Source: Gammaproteobacteria bacterium
GTDB taxonomy: Bacteria; Pseudomonadota; Gammaproteobacteria; Enterobacterales; Kangiellaceae
Length of the DNA: 43,641 bases
Direction: 5' to 3'
NCBI GenBank assembly: GCA_013373545.1
Contig: JABXHQ010000064.1
Span: 1 to 43,641 of the forward strand
Below, piece after piece: positions 1 through 10,751 of the stretch (within the stretch, counting starts at the first letter, position 1; every line of letters starts with the position of its first letter). The position numbers and the translations under genes were made by a program. Below the pieces are notes generated by a model, which saw only the letters and a program-made list of their open reading frames with translations, searched no databases and was not told where the DNA came from.

Positions 1-585
1 CAAAATCAGTTGTTGTTCGCCTTGCTGAGAACCAACCGGAATGATCAACCGGCCACCTTCGGCTAATTGTTCAGTGAGGGCACTAGGGATCGCCTCAGGT
101 GCTGCGGTAACGATAATGGAATCAAATGGTCCCTTCTCCTGCCATCCCATAAAACCATCGCCATGGCGATAAAAAATATTAAATGCGCGTAGATTGCGCA
201 ATCGTTTCTGTGCAATTCTTTGCAGTGGCCCAATTCGCTCAACGGTGTAAACGTCTTTGAACATTTGCGCCAGAATCGCCGTTTGATAACCCGATCCGGT
301 GCCAATTTCCAAGACTTTATTCATTGCGCCGCTGTCGAGTAATAACTCACTCATCCGTGCAACAATAAATGGCTGCGAAATAGTTTGTCCCATGCCAATA
401 GGCAGTGCAGTGTCCTCATAAGCGCGATGAGAGATTGCTTCATCGACAAATAAGTGCCGTGGCGTACTCGCCATGATATTAAGCACTTGTGGATTTTGAA
501 TACCTTCTTGCTTCAATCGACTAACTAAACGCTCGCGAGTCCGTTGCGAGGTCATTCCGATACCGCTAACTTGAAAAGAATTCAT
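1..585 (-). CDS. pcm: Protein-L-isoaspartate O-methyltransferase, 3' end outside window
   Basis: Cytoplasmic repair enzyme that uses S-adenosylmethionine to methylate L-isoaspartyl residues in aged proteins. Reading back from the ATG at 585 gives 195 uninterrupted codons to the window edge, so about 15-20 C-terminal residues are missing. Seen: the N-terminal region with SRLKQEGI, the family stretch [10 protein letters not shown], then [14 protein letters not shown], and the SAM-binding motif [13 protein letters not shown]. Late in the fragment comes IIPVG. The start codon overlaps the surE stop as ATGA (582-585), which implies translational coupling. surE-pcm, usually followed by nlpD-rpoS, is a standard gammaproteobacterial order. 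Identification is firm; only the truncation by the window limits it. Confidence 0.95.
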   Translation of the reverse strand, partial: MNSFQVSGIGMTSQRTRERLVSRLKQEGIQNPQVLNIMASTPRHLFVDEAISHRAYEDTALPIGMGQTISQPFIVARMSELLLDSGAMNKVLEIGTGSGYQTAILAQMFKDVYTVERIGPLQRIAQKRLRNLRAFNIFYRHGDGFMGWQEKGPFDSIIVTAAPEAIPSALTEQLAEGGRLIIPVGSQQGEQQLIL

Positions 586-1328
586 AGTGATGACACCCAT
601 TCCCCAACTTGATCAAATACATCATAAGCCGTCAAGTCTGCCGTGATGGGCGTCAACGACACAAACCCGTTCTCGACAGCAAAAAAATCAGTCCCTTCAG
701 CGACATCTTGAGCACCAGGGGTGGGCCCAATCCAATATACGGTTTGTCCTTTGGGATCTTGTGTTGGAACTATAGTATCAGCTCTATGGCGACTTCCCAA
801 GCGCGTTAAACGGTAACCGGCAATTTTTTCTAGCGGCAAGTTAGGGACGTTCACATTCAATATCTGGTGTTTGCTGAGAGGACACTTTTGTAATTGCAAA
901 AGCACTTTCGCGACTACCCTGGCCGCCGTCTCATAATGTTGATAATCGGGGCCGACTAAAGATACCGCAATCGCGGGAAACCCCAGCGAGCGCCCTTCCA
1001 TTGCAGCCGCAACCGTACCACTGTAAAGCACGTCATCACCAAGGTTGGCGCCGCGATTTATCCCTGCAATCACAATATCTGGCTTTGCTTGCATAATATG
1101 ATAGGTACCCAGGTGCACACAATCGGCAGGAGTACCAGATACTGAATAAAAGCCATTGCTGCGTTGCTTCGCGCGAATTGGGATCGCTAGCGTCAAAGAA
1201 CTCGAGGCTCCAGAACAATTACGGTCCGGAGCAACCACCGTTACTTGATGCTGCTCCGCTAATACTTGATAAAGCTGCTCAATACCAGGAGCAAAGTAGC
1301 CATCATCATTGCTTAGTAAAATATTCAC
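582..1328 (-). CDS. surE: 5'/3'-nucleotidase SurE
   Basis: Metal-dependent phosphatase acting on nucleoside 5'- and 3'-monophosphates, linked to stationary-phase survival. The 248-residue length is normal. The N-terminus holds the metal-binding NDDG motif (Asp8, Asp9). Ser40 lies in NCSGASSS, and the central [17 protein letters not shown] stretch (residues 89-104) supplies Asn91 and the substrate loop. It lies 32 bp after truD on the same strand and overlaps pcm by four bases, so it is part of the ispD-ispF-truD-surE-pcm run. No unusual residue was seen. Confidence 0.97.
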   Translation of the reverse strand: MNILLSNDDGYFAPGIEQLYQVLAEQHQVTVVAPDRNCSGASSSLTLAIPIRAKQRSNGFYSVSGTPADCVHLGTYHIMQAKPDIVIAGINRGANLGDDVLYSGTVAAAMEGRSLGFPAIAVSLVGPDYQHYETAARVVAKVLLQLQKCPLSKHQILNVNVPNLPLEKIAGYRLTRLGSRHRADTIVPTQDPKGQTVYWIGPTPGAQDVAEGTDFFAVENGFVSLTPITADLTAYDVFDQVGEWVSSL

Positions 1329-1360
1329 GGTTCGCTCCTAAGATCACAACTCATGGTCAT

Positions 1361-2383
1361 TTAACGATCTCGTTCAGGCTCATTGATGTTTCCCAGTTCT
1401 TGTAGCAAAGAGGTTGCATAGCTGCCACTGGAAAGTGCAAATGAAATCTCTAAAGTCTCTTCGTCTACCCAATGGTATTCCAACGCCTGCGGCATTGCTC
1501 TTAGCGGACGAAAATCGGTGATAACGTTAATCGCCTCGAGACAGTCTTGCTGTGCCTGCCAAATTTGCCTGTCAAATTCAGCATAAGCCGGCTGCAGATT
1601 TGTAAAGTCTTTTCCCGGCAACGGACCGGCGATGTGCACATCACCATCAATTAGCCGCTGAGTAATGGTATCGTCGTCAGTATCCAATACAAAAAAAGAA
1701 CGCGTTCCGGCCAAGTTAATGCGATCGCCAGCAACCGGTGTTAACCAACTTTGTTGCGTCAATCTTAGAGCAAGGTACTGATTAAAAAACCACGAACGCA
1801 CGGCGGATAACAGAATGGATTGTTGCGACTTTTTGACCCGGCGTCGCTGCAACAGCATCGCCCGAGCCTTCGCCACATTACTGCCACCATGACCAAAGCG
1901 TTGAGAGCCAAAATAATTCGGGAACCCTTCTTTACTCAAGCGCTCAAGGCGTTGCTCGACCAACGATCGCTCACCGACGACGTCGCGTAAACGAATACAA
2001 AACTGATTGCTACGCACACTCCCAACTCTTAGCTTTTTATTATGCAACGCGCTTTTAAGGACCCGGAAGTCATCACCTTCCGGGAGCGTTTCGGGAAGCC
2101 CTTGACCGGGACGATAAACACTTAACCATTGCCGCGTCACAGCGAAACGATCTTTTAGTCCAGCATGCCCCACATCCCGTTCACGAACCCCCGCCCATTG
2201 CGCAATTTGTTTCACTACCCACTGGGTATTAGCATTGGTTTTTTCAACAAATAAAAATAAATGTTCACCTTCGCCGGTAAGCTCAAACGGCAAATGCTCA
2301 GTCACCTGAAAGTCCTCAGGACATGATTTAAGCGTTGCCGACTGAATCACTGGCGGCTGCCATGCGCGCCATTGGTTATCCAT
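1361..2383 (-). CDS. truD: tRNA pseudouridine(13) synthase TruD
   Basis: Converts uridine 13 of certain tRNAs, notably tRNA-Glu, to pseudouridine. Recognised by [12 protein letters not shown], by the catalytic motif [13 protein letters not shown] containing the nucleophilic Asp78, and by [12 protein letters not shown], all in TruD order. I place the start at the ATG at 2383 (340 residues, MDNQWRAWQ...). An in-frame GTG at 2395 would add four residues and extend deeper into ispF; a GGAAA stretch lies just before the ATG. The gene overlaps the ispF stop by 8 bp, indicating co-transcription. Confidence 0.95.
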   Translation of the reverse strand: MDNQWRAWQPPVIQSATLKSCPEDFQVTEHLPFELTGEGEHLFLFVEKTNANTQWVVKQIAQWAGVRERDVGHAGLKDRFAVTRQWLSVYRPGQGLPETLPEGDDFRVLKSALHNKKLRVGSVRSNQFCIRLRDVVGERSLVEQRLERLSKEGFPNYFGSQRFGHGGSNVAKARAMLLQRRRVKKSQQSILLSAVRSWFFNQYLALRLTQQSWLTPVAGDRINLAGTRSFFVLDTDDDTITQRLIDGDVHIAGPLPGKDFTNLQPAYAEFDRQIWQAQQDCLEAINVITDFRPLRAMPQALEYHWVDEETLEISFALSSGSYATSLLQELGNINEPERDR

Positions 2384-2870
2384 TTTCCGTCTCACTCATT
2401 GCATTTAATAGCACTACCGCGTGCACCGCGATGCCTTCTTTACGGCCAATATATCCCATTTTTTCGGTAGTGGTAGCCTTCACATTAAGTTGGGTTAATC
2501 GGGTGCCCAAGTCTTCCGCTAAACAGGTCTTCATTGCCGCTATATACGGCGCCAGTTTAGGAGCCTGAGCAACAATCGTAATATCTAAATTACCAATAAC
2601 GAAATGCTCCTTGCGCATCATTAAAACCACTCGACGTAATAGCTCGCGGCTGTCGATACCGGCAAACTCAGCTTCTTGGTCACTAAAATGATGACCGATA
2701 TCGCCCGCACCGATAGCCCCTAAAATAGCATCGCAAACCGCATGTAAAACAACGTCACCATCGGAATGAGCTAACAATCCAACCTTTGAAGGCACCGTAA
2801 CACCACCCAAAATTAATGGTCGGTTGCCACCAAACTTATGGGCATCAAAGCCATGTCCTATTCGTATCAT
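2376..2870 (-). CDS. ispF: 2-C-methyl-D-erythritol 2,4-cyclodiphosphate synthase
   Basis: Fifth step of the MEP isoprenoid pathway, cyclising CDP-ME-2-phosphate with release of CMP. At 164 residues it is full length. Zinc ligands are visible as Asp9 and His11 in GHGFDAHKF and His43 in [17 protein letters not shown] and GDIGHHFSD are family signatures. Its ATG overlaps the ispD stop by four bases (ATGA), the usual ispD-ispF coupling. It is not fused to ispD, unlike in some proteobacteria. Confidence 0.97.
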   Translation of the reverse strand: MIRIGHGFDAHKFGGNRPLILGGVTVPSKVGLLAHSDGDVVLHAVCDAILGAIGAGDIGHHFSDQEAEFAGIDSRELLRRVVLMMRKEHFVIGNLDITIVAQAPKLAPYIAAMKTCLAEDLGTRLTQLNVKATTTEKMGYIGRKEGIAVHAVVLLNAMSETENG

Positions 2871-3577
2871 GGGCGATCCTTATCATAGCGGTTAAGTAAT
2901 ACCCGCTCCGCGAGTGCGAGATCACTTTGAAAGGTTATTTTTAAATTTTCATATTGCGCTAAACAAAACGCCACGGGATGACCAGCAAGCTCTAAAGCTT
3001 GCGCTTCATCGGTGACCATTCGATTTTCCTCGACACACTTTGATAGCGCGCTTTGCAACAGATTTGCGGTTGCCATCTGAGGGGTTAATGCGCGCACCAC
3101 TTGTTCACGATTGATAGTTGACTGCACTTGGTCACCACTAATCTGCTTTAACGTGTCCACCACCGGTGCCGCCAGCAAGGTTGCTGTTTGATGCTGAAAG
3201 GCATAGTGTTTAAGTGCTTGCCAGTCTTCTCGATGTAAGCAAGGTCGCGCAGCATCATGGACCGCAACCCACGCACTTGGCGATTGCTGCAAAACAAACT
3301 GCAAGCCATTTTGCACTGAGTGCATGCGCTCGCGACCACCGCTAACTTGACGGATCTTCGGGTATTGCTGGCAAAGCTGTTCCGTTAAGCTCGACGCCTC
3401 GGAAACTAAGACGATACCAGCGACATCCGGATCGGATTGAAACAATTCAAGCGAGTGTTCAATAACCAATTTGCCCGCTAAGGTCAAAAAGGGTTTAGCG
3501 ACGGCCAGCCCCATACGGCGACTCATTCCAGCAGCGGGAATGATTACCCACAAACTCGGCGTCGGGTTCGATGTCAT
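2867..3577 (-). CDS. ispD: 2-C-methyl-D-erythritol 4-phosphate cytidylyltransferase
   Basis: Transfers CMP to methylerythritol phosphate in the MEP pathway. The 236 residues begin with the nucleotide-binding [13 protein letters not shown], followed by [16 protein letters not shown] is the catalytic-domain signature and [10 protein letters not shown] lies near the C-terminus. It starts 5 bp after the ftsB stop and overlaps ispF. The ftsB-ispD-ispF order is classical for Gammaproteobacteria. No irregularities seen. Confidence 0.97.
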   Translation of the reverse strand: MTSNPTPSLWVIIPAAGMSRRMGLAVAKPFLTLAGKLVIEHSLELFQSDPDVAGIVLVSEASSLTEQLCQQYPKIRQVSGGRERMHSVQNGLQFVLQQSPSAWVAVHDAARPCLHREDWQALKHYAFQHQTATLLAAPVVDTLKQISGDQVQSTINREQVVRALTPQMATANLLQSALSKCVEENRMVTDEAQALELAGHPVAFCLAQYENLKITFQSDLALAERVLLNRYDKDRP

Positions 3578-3582
3578 TTAGG

Positions 3583-3864
3583 TTACTTTTTATCGGCGGG
3601 GACAAAGCGATAAAACGTCTCACCGGGTTTAATCATACCCAGGTGAAAGCGAGCGTATTGCTCTATCGCTTGGTCGTTATTACGCAAGGCTTTTACTTGC
3701 TTGTAAAGCTCTTCATTACGAGCTTTCAATTGCTGGTTGGCCGACCGCTGCGCGGCGACTTTTTGGTCCAATTCACGAAGTTCGCTTAAGCCACCATCGG
3801 GCGACCATAAGCGAACTTGTAAAACGGCTAAAAGCCCTAATAAAATTATCGCCAACCACTTCAT
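3583..3864 (-). CDS. ftsB: Cell division protein FtsB
   Basis: Small bitopic inner-membrane protein of the FtsQLB divisome subcomplex. The 93 residues show one N-terminal transmembrane helix (about 3-20, WLAIILLGLLAVLQVRLW). A heptad-rich coiled coil follows (about 28-65, including EELYKQVKAL), then a conserved tail with YARFHLGMIKPGETFY. Length, topology and position between eno and ispD all match FtsB. Sequence alone is not very diagnostic for coiled-coil proteins, but the tail motif and synteny make the call safe. Confidence 0.93.
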   Translation of the reverse strand: MKWLAIILLGLLAVLQVRLWSPDGGLSELRELDQKVAAQRSANQQLKARNEELYKQVKALRNNDQAIEQYARFHLGMIKPGETFYRFVPADKK

Positions 3865-3875
3865 ACTTCATCCTC

Positions 3876-3893
3876 GGCGGCTGTTACGCCGCC
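3876..3893 (-). other. GC-rich hairpin between eno and ftsB
   Basis: Perfect 6-bp arms GGCGGC and GCCGCC around a six-base loop lie in the 38-bp gap after the eno stop. No T-run follows, so a Rho-independent terminator is unlikely. It could act as a processing or pausing element that separates very high eno expression from ftsB expression. The structure is seen; the role is inference. Confidence 0.4.
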
Positions 3894-3902
3894 TGCTAGC
3901 TA

Positions 3903-5195
<1,293 letters not shown>

Positions 5196-5216
5196 TTATA
5201 AGTTCAAAAATTTAAA

Positions 5217-6062
5217 TTATGCATCTTTCATAAAATCGTGCTCAATAAATGGATTAGCTTTCACCACGTTATCCAAATCTTTGAGCAAGGTAAGCATTTC
5301 TTCAATACGTTTCATCGGAAATGAGTTAGGGCCATCACTTTTGGCATTAGCCGGATCGGGATGAGTTTCCATAAAGACACCCGATACACCTGCGGCAATC
5401 GCGGCTCGTGCTAGCACAGGAACATACTCCCGTTGACCACCACTGCTAGCACCTAAACCACCCGGCTGTTGAACTGAATGCGTCGCATCAAACACTACCG
5501 GACAACCGGTTTCTCGCATTATGGCCAAACCGCGCATATCTGACACCAGGGTGTTGTAACCAAAACTTGCGCCACGCTCACACACCATAATCTGCTGGTT
5601 CCCAGTCGCTTTAGCTTTGTTTACAACATTCACCATATCCCACGGAGCCTGAAATTGTCCTTTCTTAATATTCACCGGAATGCCAGCTTCGCAAACTCGC
5701 TGAATGAAATTAGTTTGGCGTACCAGAAAAGCCGGCGTTTGCATAACATCGACAACACTGGCCACTTCATTAACCGGCGTGTCTTCATGCACGTCAGTTA
5801 ACACCGGAACCTGCAGTTGATCTTTAACGCTCTGTAAAATTCGCAAGCCTTCTTCAAGTCCTGGTCCGCGAAAACTGGTATGTGACGATCGATTTGCTTT
5901 GTCAAAACTCGACTTGTAAATAAAGGGTATCGATAACTTCGAAGTCACTTCTTTCAGGTAGCCTGCGGTATCAATGGCCAATTGTTCGCTTTCGATAACA
6001 CATGGTCCCGCAATTAAAAAAAACGGCTGATCAATACCGACTTCAAATCCACATAAATTCAT
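5217..6062 (-). CDS. kdsA: 3-deoxy-8-phosphooctulonate synthase, metal-dependent type
   Basis: Condenses phosphoenolpyruvate with arabinose 5-phosphate to KDO-8-phosphate for the LPS inner core. The 281 residues show [21 protein letters not shown], the [12 protein letters not shown] segment and METHPDP. Cys21 in IAGPCVIES, His195, Glu232 and Asp243 correspond to the four metal ligands of the Aquifex-type enzyme. E. coli KdsA has Asn at the Cys position (GGMNVLES). The APWD motif is also Aquifex-like. It sits 14 bp after pyrG and before eno. Confidence 0.96.
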   Translation of the reverse strand: MNLCGFEVGIDQPFFLIAGPCVIESEQLAIDTAGYLKEVTSKLSIPFIYKSSFDKANRSSHTSFRGPGLEEGLRILQSVKDQLQVPVLTDVHEDTPVNEVASVVDVMQTPAFLVRQTNFIQRVCEAGIPVNIKKGQFQAPWDMVNVVNKAKATGNQQIMVCERGASFGYNTLVSDMRGLAIMRETGCPVVFDATHSVQQPGGLGASSGGQREYVPVLARAAIAAGVSGVFMETHPDPANAKSDGPNSFPMKRIEEMLTLLKDLDNVVKANPFIEHDFMKDA

Positions 6063-6076
6063 AAGGCCTCCAACGG

Positions 6077-7705
<1,629 letters not shown>

Positions 7706-7845
7706 TCACTCACCCACTTTTAAATTACTCACAACCTTAGATTGTGCGTGTTTTGCTCTCGTTCACAGCGCAATAACTTGAAAACTTCCTGAATATTCAG
7801 CAAGTTAGCGTTACTAAACGACATGCTTTAGAAATTGTTTTTGCA

Positions 7846-7885
7846 AATGCGAGAAGTCGCATTAGGACGGGACGTTAGTATATCA
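7846..7885 (-). promoter_or_regulatory. pyrG promoter (extended -10) with hairpin at the 5' end of the leader
   Basis: On the minus strand TGATATACT (7877-7885) fits an extended -10 element; the -35 region is poor. The expected start near 7870 gives a leader of about 165 bases before the pyrG ATG at 7705. Right at its 5' end lies a perfect hairpin, AATGCGA / CTTC loop / TCGCATT (7846-7863). Further into the leader are a 12-bp palindrome CTGAATATTCAG (7789-7800) bracketed by AACTTG/CAAGTT, and a CACAA/TTGTG pair (7730-7746). The promoter call is by eye. Confidence 0.5.
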
Positions 7886-7981
7886 AAAAAGGTCGGTCGC
7901 AATCGAGAAAATTCAGGGAAAATGACAAATTAATTTCTTCACTGTCGGCAATCAGATATCGCCCTAAGCCACAAATTGGGA

Positions 7982-9721
7982 TTATTGGGGCTCTGCGGGG
8001 TCTATGCTGGCTGCCCACTGCCTAACCCGAGTTTCAATCGTCGCCATATCAACATTCCCCGAGGTCAATACAATTTGATGAAACTCGGACAGGGAAAATT
8101 TCTCTTGCAGCTCGTCTTGCGCCTGTCGACGTAACTCAGCCAACGCAACCGCAGCAATAAAGCGCTGTGCCATTTCAGCAGGAAAAATCTGCGCGCGAGC
8201 AATCAATTGATCAATATCTGCTTCAGTAAAAGGAAAGTTTTGCCGCAATAGCCGCGCCGTGGTCTCTGGACTCCAGCCCTTTCCATGTAGCGCAATATCG
8301 GTAATCAACCCCGCTGAGAGGTTCAATCGCTCAGCCAACAGCCCGGCGCGTTGTAAATCGTCAAAAGCTTGCAATTCATCGACCAGAGTAACTGCATAAT
8401 AGCGCCAACCAAAAGCAATCGCCGCACGGGGCAAATAATGACGATAATCGAGCCCCAGTTCATGCTCACGGGCTAATGAGGATTGCAAATGCACACCCGG
8501 CATACCTTCGGCCGCCACGCGTGGTAATAACAAAGCCGCATTGGAGGTAACCGGATGCACCCAGTTGATCATCAATTGCGCAGCTTTCAATGGCCGCTCA
8601 GAGCCAGGACGATAAGCAATACCAGGTTGATTAGCATTGGCTTGAAACACCAGCTCTAAACTACTCTGCGGAAAATCAGTTATCACTTGTGTTAATTCAC
8701 GATTAAGAGATTTTTGCCAACGAATCACTTCTCGTTGTTGGCTATCGAATTGGGTTATTGGGGCAACTTGATTATTCAATAAGCGCTGATAAAAAAGCAC
8801 GGCATCATCGGTCTCTGTCAGTTTTGTCGCCAACTGAGTAAACGCTTGACGATGTTGCGCGGTTTGATCCAAAACATGCGTCAGCAACTCATCTCGGTTC
8901 AACTTTGCCAGGGTTGAATTTTGCAGCTTATTGAAAAAATAATCCGCACTGACCATCCGCTCAAATGATTCTTCGTTCGTGGTCAAAGGTAGATAGTTAT
9001 CGCGCAAAAAGGCTAGGTAATCGGTTAACGCGGGGCCGATTTGTTGTTGAATAGTTTTTGAATATTGCAAAATTAGGTATTGCTTTTGATTGGCTAAAAA
9101 ATGCCGCGGCATTTGGGTTATCGGTCGATACAATCGACTATTTTCATATTGCGCCGTATTGAGCTGCTCGATGCGTTGCATATGCTGCAAAATAATCGCT
9201 CGTGGGATCAGCTCTTGTTGCTTAATACCCGATACCAATTGTGCTTTTAACTGTGCAATCATGTCCGGTAATAACTGATTCACCGCTAACCATTGCTCAT
9301 ATTCCTCTACCCGAGTTAGAGACAAGGCTCCACCGGCTAGAAAATAAATACTCTCAATACTGTTACGACTTTGCTCGATCACCGCTAAGTGACTCGGTCG
9401 TTGCCAGCGCACTTCTAACTCAGCAATATCTCGGCGCATTCTAGCCAAGACTGTTCGCTCATGCGCACTTCGCGCTTTGAGTAATGTCAACGACTGCTTA
9501 ATGTTTGCAAGTACGGCTAAACGTTGAGTTGGGCTTGGGTTAGATTGCCAAAAGTCCCGATTCAACTGACTTTCTCTCGGTGCTAACTGTGGTTTTTGGC
9601 GCATTAAAAGTTGCGTCATTTCAGTATCGATGGCAACCCATTTAGCTGACAACGCAGCGTAAAGATCACCCGAGGGCAATAGCAAAAAAATCCCGATAGT
9701 GACTATCATCCGTAATGGCAT
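7982..9721 (-). CDS. Exported DUF885-family protein, catalytic motif altered
   Basis: Member of the DUF885 (PF05960) family of putative metallopeptidase-like secreted proteins. I choose the ATG at 9721 (579 residues), because it gives a signal peptide ending near GDLYA and has GAGAG upstream. The long N-terminal part is helical. The C-terminal half matches DUF885: GIAYRPGS, REHELGLDYRHYLP, FGWRYYAVTLVDEL and ITDIALHGKGWSPETTARLL. The normally conserved HExxPGHH signature reads AEGMPGVH (residues 404-411), so two histidines are replaced. It lies between mazG and pyrG, outside the usual set of genes there. Function unknown; it may be a non-catalytic derivative. Confidence 0.75.
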   Translation of the reverse strand: MPLRMIVTIGIFLLLPSGDLYAALSAKWVAIDTEMTQLLMRQKPQLAPRESQLNRDFWQSNPSPTQRLAVLANIKQSLTLLKARSAHERTVLARMRRDIAELEVRWQRPSHLAVIEQSRNSIESIYFLAGGALSLTRVEEYEQWLAVNQLLPDMIAQLKAQLVSGIKQQELIPRAIILQHMQRIEQLNTAQYENSRLYRPITQMPRHFLANQKQYLILQYSKTIQQQIGPALTDYLAFLRDNYLPLTTNEESFERMVSADYFFNKLQNSTLAKLNRDELLTHVLDQTAQHRQAFTQLATKLTETDDAVLFYQRLLNNQVAPITQFDSQQREVIRWQKSLNRELTQVITDFPQSSLELVFQANANQPGIAYRPGSERPLKAAQLMINWVHPVTSNAALLLPRVAAEGMPGVHLQSSLAREHELGLDYRHYLPRAAIAFGWRYYAVTLVDELQAFDDLQRAGLLAERLNLSAGLITDIALHGKGWSPETTARLLRQNFPFTEADIDQLIARAQIFPAEMAQRFIAAVALAELRRQAQDELQEKFSLSEFHQIVLTSGNVDMATIETRVRQWAASIDPAEPQ

Positions 9722-9764
9722 GGCAACTCTCGTCGATAAATTCAACAATAACACTCACTGCAAC

Positions 9765-9790
9765 AATGCTAATTGTTATAGCATTCGTCG
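9765..9790 (-). promoter_or_regulatory. Candidate promoter and operator of the DUF885 gene
   Basis: An inverted repeat with perfect 7-bp arms, AATGCTA (9765-9771) and TAGCATT (9779-9785), overlaps a possible -10 hexamer TATAAC (minus strand, 9775-9780). A weak -35, CCGACA, lies 16 bp upstream. A dyad over the -10 is what a repressor site looks like, but no regulator is implied by the neighbours. Promoter strength is moderate at best. Confidence 0.35.
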
Positions 9791-9886
9791 CATGATTGTC
9801 GGCGGTTAATAAAACCTAATTTTTATTCACAGTAATACTCGAATATATCTTTCTTAGAACAATAACTTTTTCTATCGATATCCTAT

Positions 9887-9911
9887 AAATGTTTTTGCTC
9901 GAAAAACATTT
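9887..9911 (-). terminator. AT-rich hairpin downstream of mazG
   Basis: Perfect 10-bp arms AAATGTTTTT and AAAAACATTT around a five-base loop, about 26 bp past the mazG stop. It is the only strong dyad there and could end the rlmD-relA-mazG transcript. The stem is AT-rich and lacks a following T-run, so it is not a textbook terminator. Confidence 0.35.
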
Positions 9912-9936
9912 CTTATTGGATAAGCTTTAGCTGCGT

Positions 9937-10740
9937 TCATTCGGCTTGCTTGGCTTGTTGCCAAAATAGTTCTAATTTCTCTAAGCTGGTATCGGCAACC
10001 GTTTTACCACTTTCTTTAACCGCCTGCTCGACACTGCGAAAACGTGCTTCAAATTTACGATTGGCTAACCGTAAGGCTTGCTCAGCATCAAGGTTTAAAT
10101 GGCGTGATAAATTTACCAAAGCGAACATTAGATCGCCAAACTCTTCCATCACAGCAGCATTTTTTTCAGGAGAGTTTTCATCAGCAGCAAGTGCTTGTTT
10201 CAGCTCAGCGATTTCTTCATCGACCTTATCCCAAACGCCATCGACAGATGGCCAATCAAAGCCTTGTTTAGCTGCGCGTTTTTGTAACTTCTGCGCACGC
10301 TTGATTCCCGGCAAGCTATTCGGGATATCATCCATTAAACTAGCATTTTGATTCTTATGCTGCCGTTCTTTGTGTTTTTGTAACTCCCAAGCGCGGTGCA
10401 ACTCGCCCTCATTGTCAAACTGCTGATCAGAAAAAACATGTGGATGACGCTGAGTTAGCTTATGGCAAATTCCATCAACAATATCCTGAAACTCAAAGCG
10501 CTGCTCTTCCTGAGCAATTTGGGCATAAAACACCACTTGAAACAATAAATCTCCCAATTCACCTTTTAAGTCATCATAATCGCTACGCTCGATTGCATCC
10601 GCTACTTCATAAGCTTCTTCAATCGTAAAAGGTACAATTGACTGATAAGTTTGTTTAATATCCCAGGGACAGCCATTTTCTGGATCTCGAAGGCGCGCCA
10701 TAATATCAAGAAGCGGCTGCAACTCTACATGCTTGGTCAT
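9937..10740 (-). CDS. mazG: Nucleoside triphosphate pyrophosphohydrolase MazG
   Basis: Hydrolyses NTPs and dNTPs to monophosphate and pyrophosphate; in E. coli it is linked to house-cleaning and lowering ppGpp effects. The 267 residues contain two MazG domains. The first has ENGCPWDIKQTYQSI and EEAYEVADAIE with the EExxE-type metal motif, then GELGDLLFQVVFYAQ. The second has DEEIAELKQA and EEFGDLMFALVNLSRHL. It lies 11 bp after relA. The mazEF toxin-antitoxin pair found between relA and mazG in E. coli is absent. Confidence 0.96.
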   Translation of the reverse strand: MTKHVELQPLLDIMARLRDPENGCPWDIKQTYQSIVPFTIEEAYEVADAIERSDYDDLKGELGDLLFQVVFYAQIAQEEQRFEFQDIVDGICHKLTQRHPHVFSDQQFDNEGELHRAWELQKHKERQHKNQNASLMDDIPNSLPGIKRAQKLQKRAAKQGFDWPSVDGVWDKVDEEIAELKQALAADENSPEKNAAVMEEFGDLMFALVNLSRHLNLDAEQALRLANRKFEARFRSVEQAVKESGKTVADTSLEKLELFWQQAKQAE

Positions 10741-10751
10741 TATTAACCCTT

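Noticed and set aside
7789-7800. CTGAATATTCAG as a LexA/SOS box
   Set aside because: A LexA box needs CTG-N10-CAG; this is CTG-N6-CAG. Kept only as a leader palindrome.
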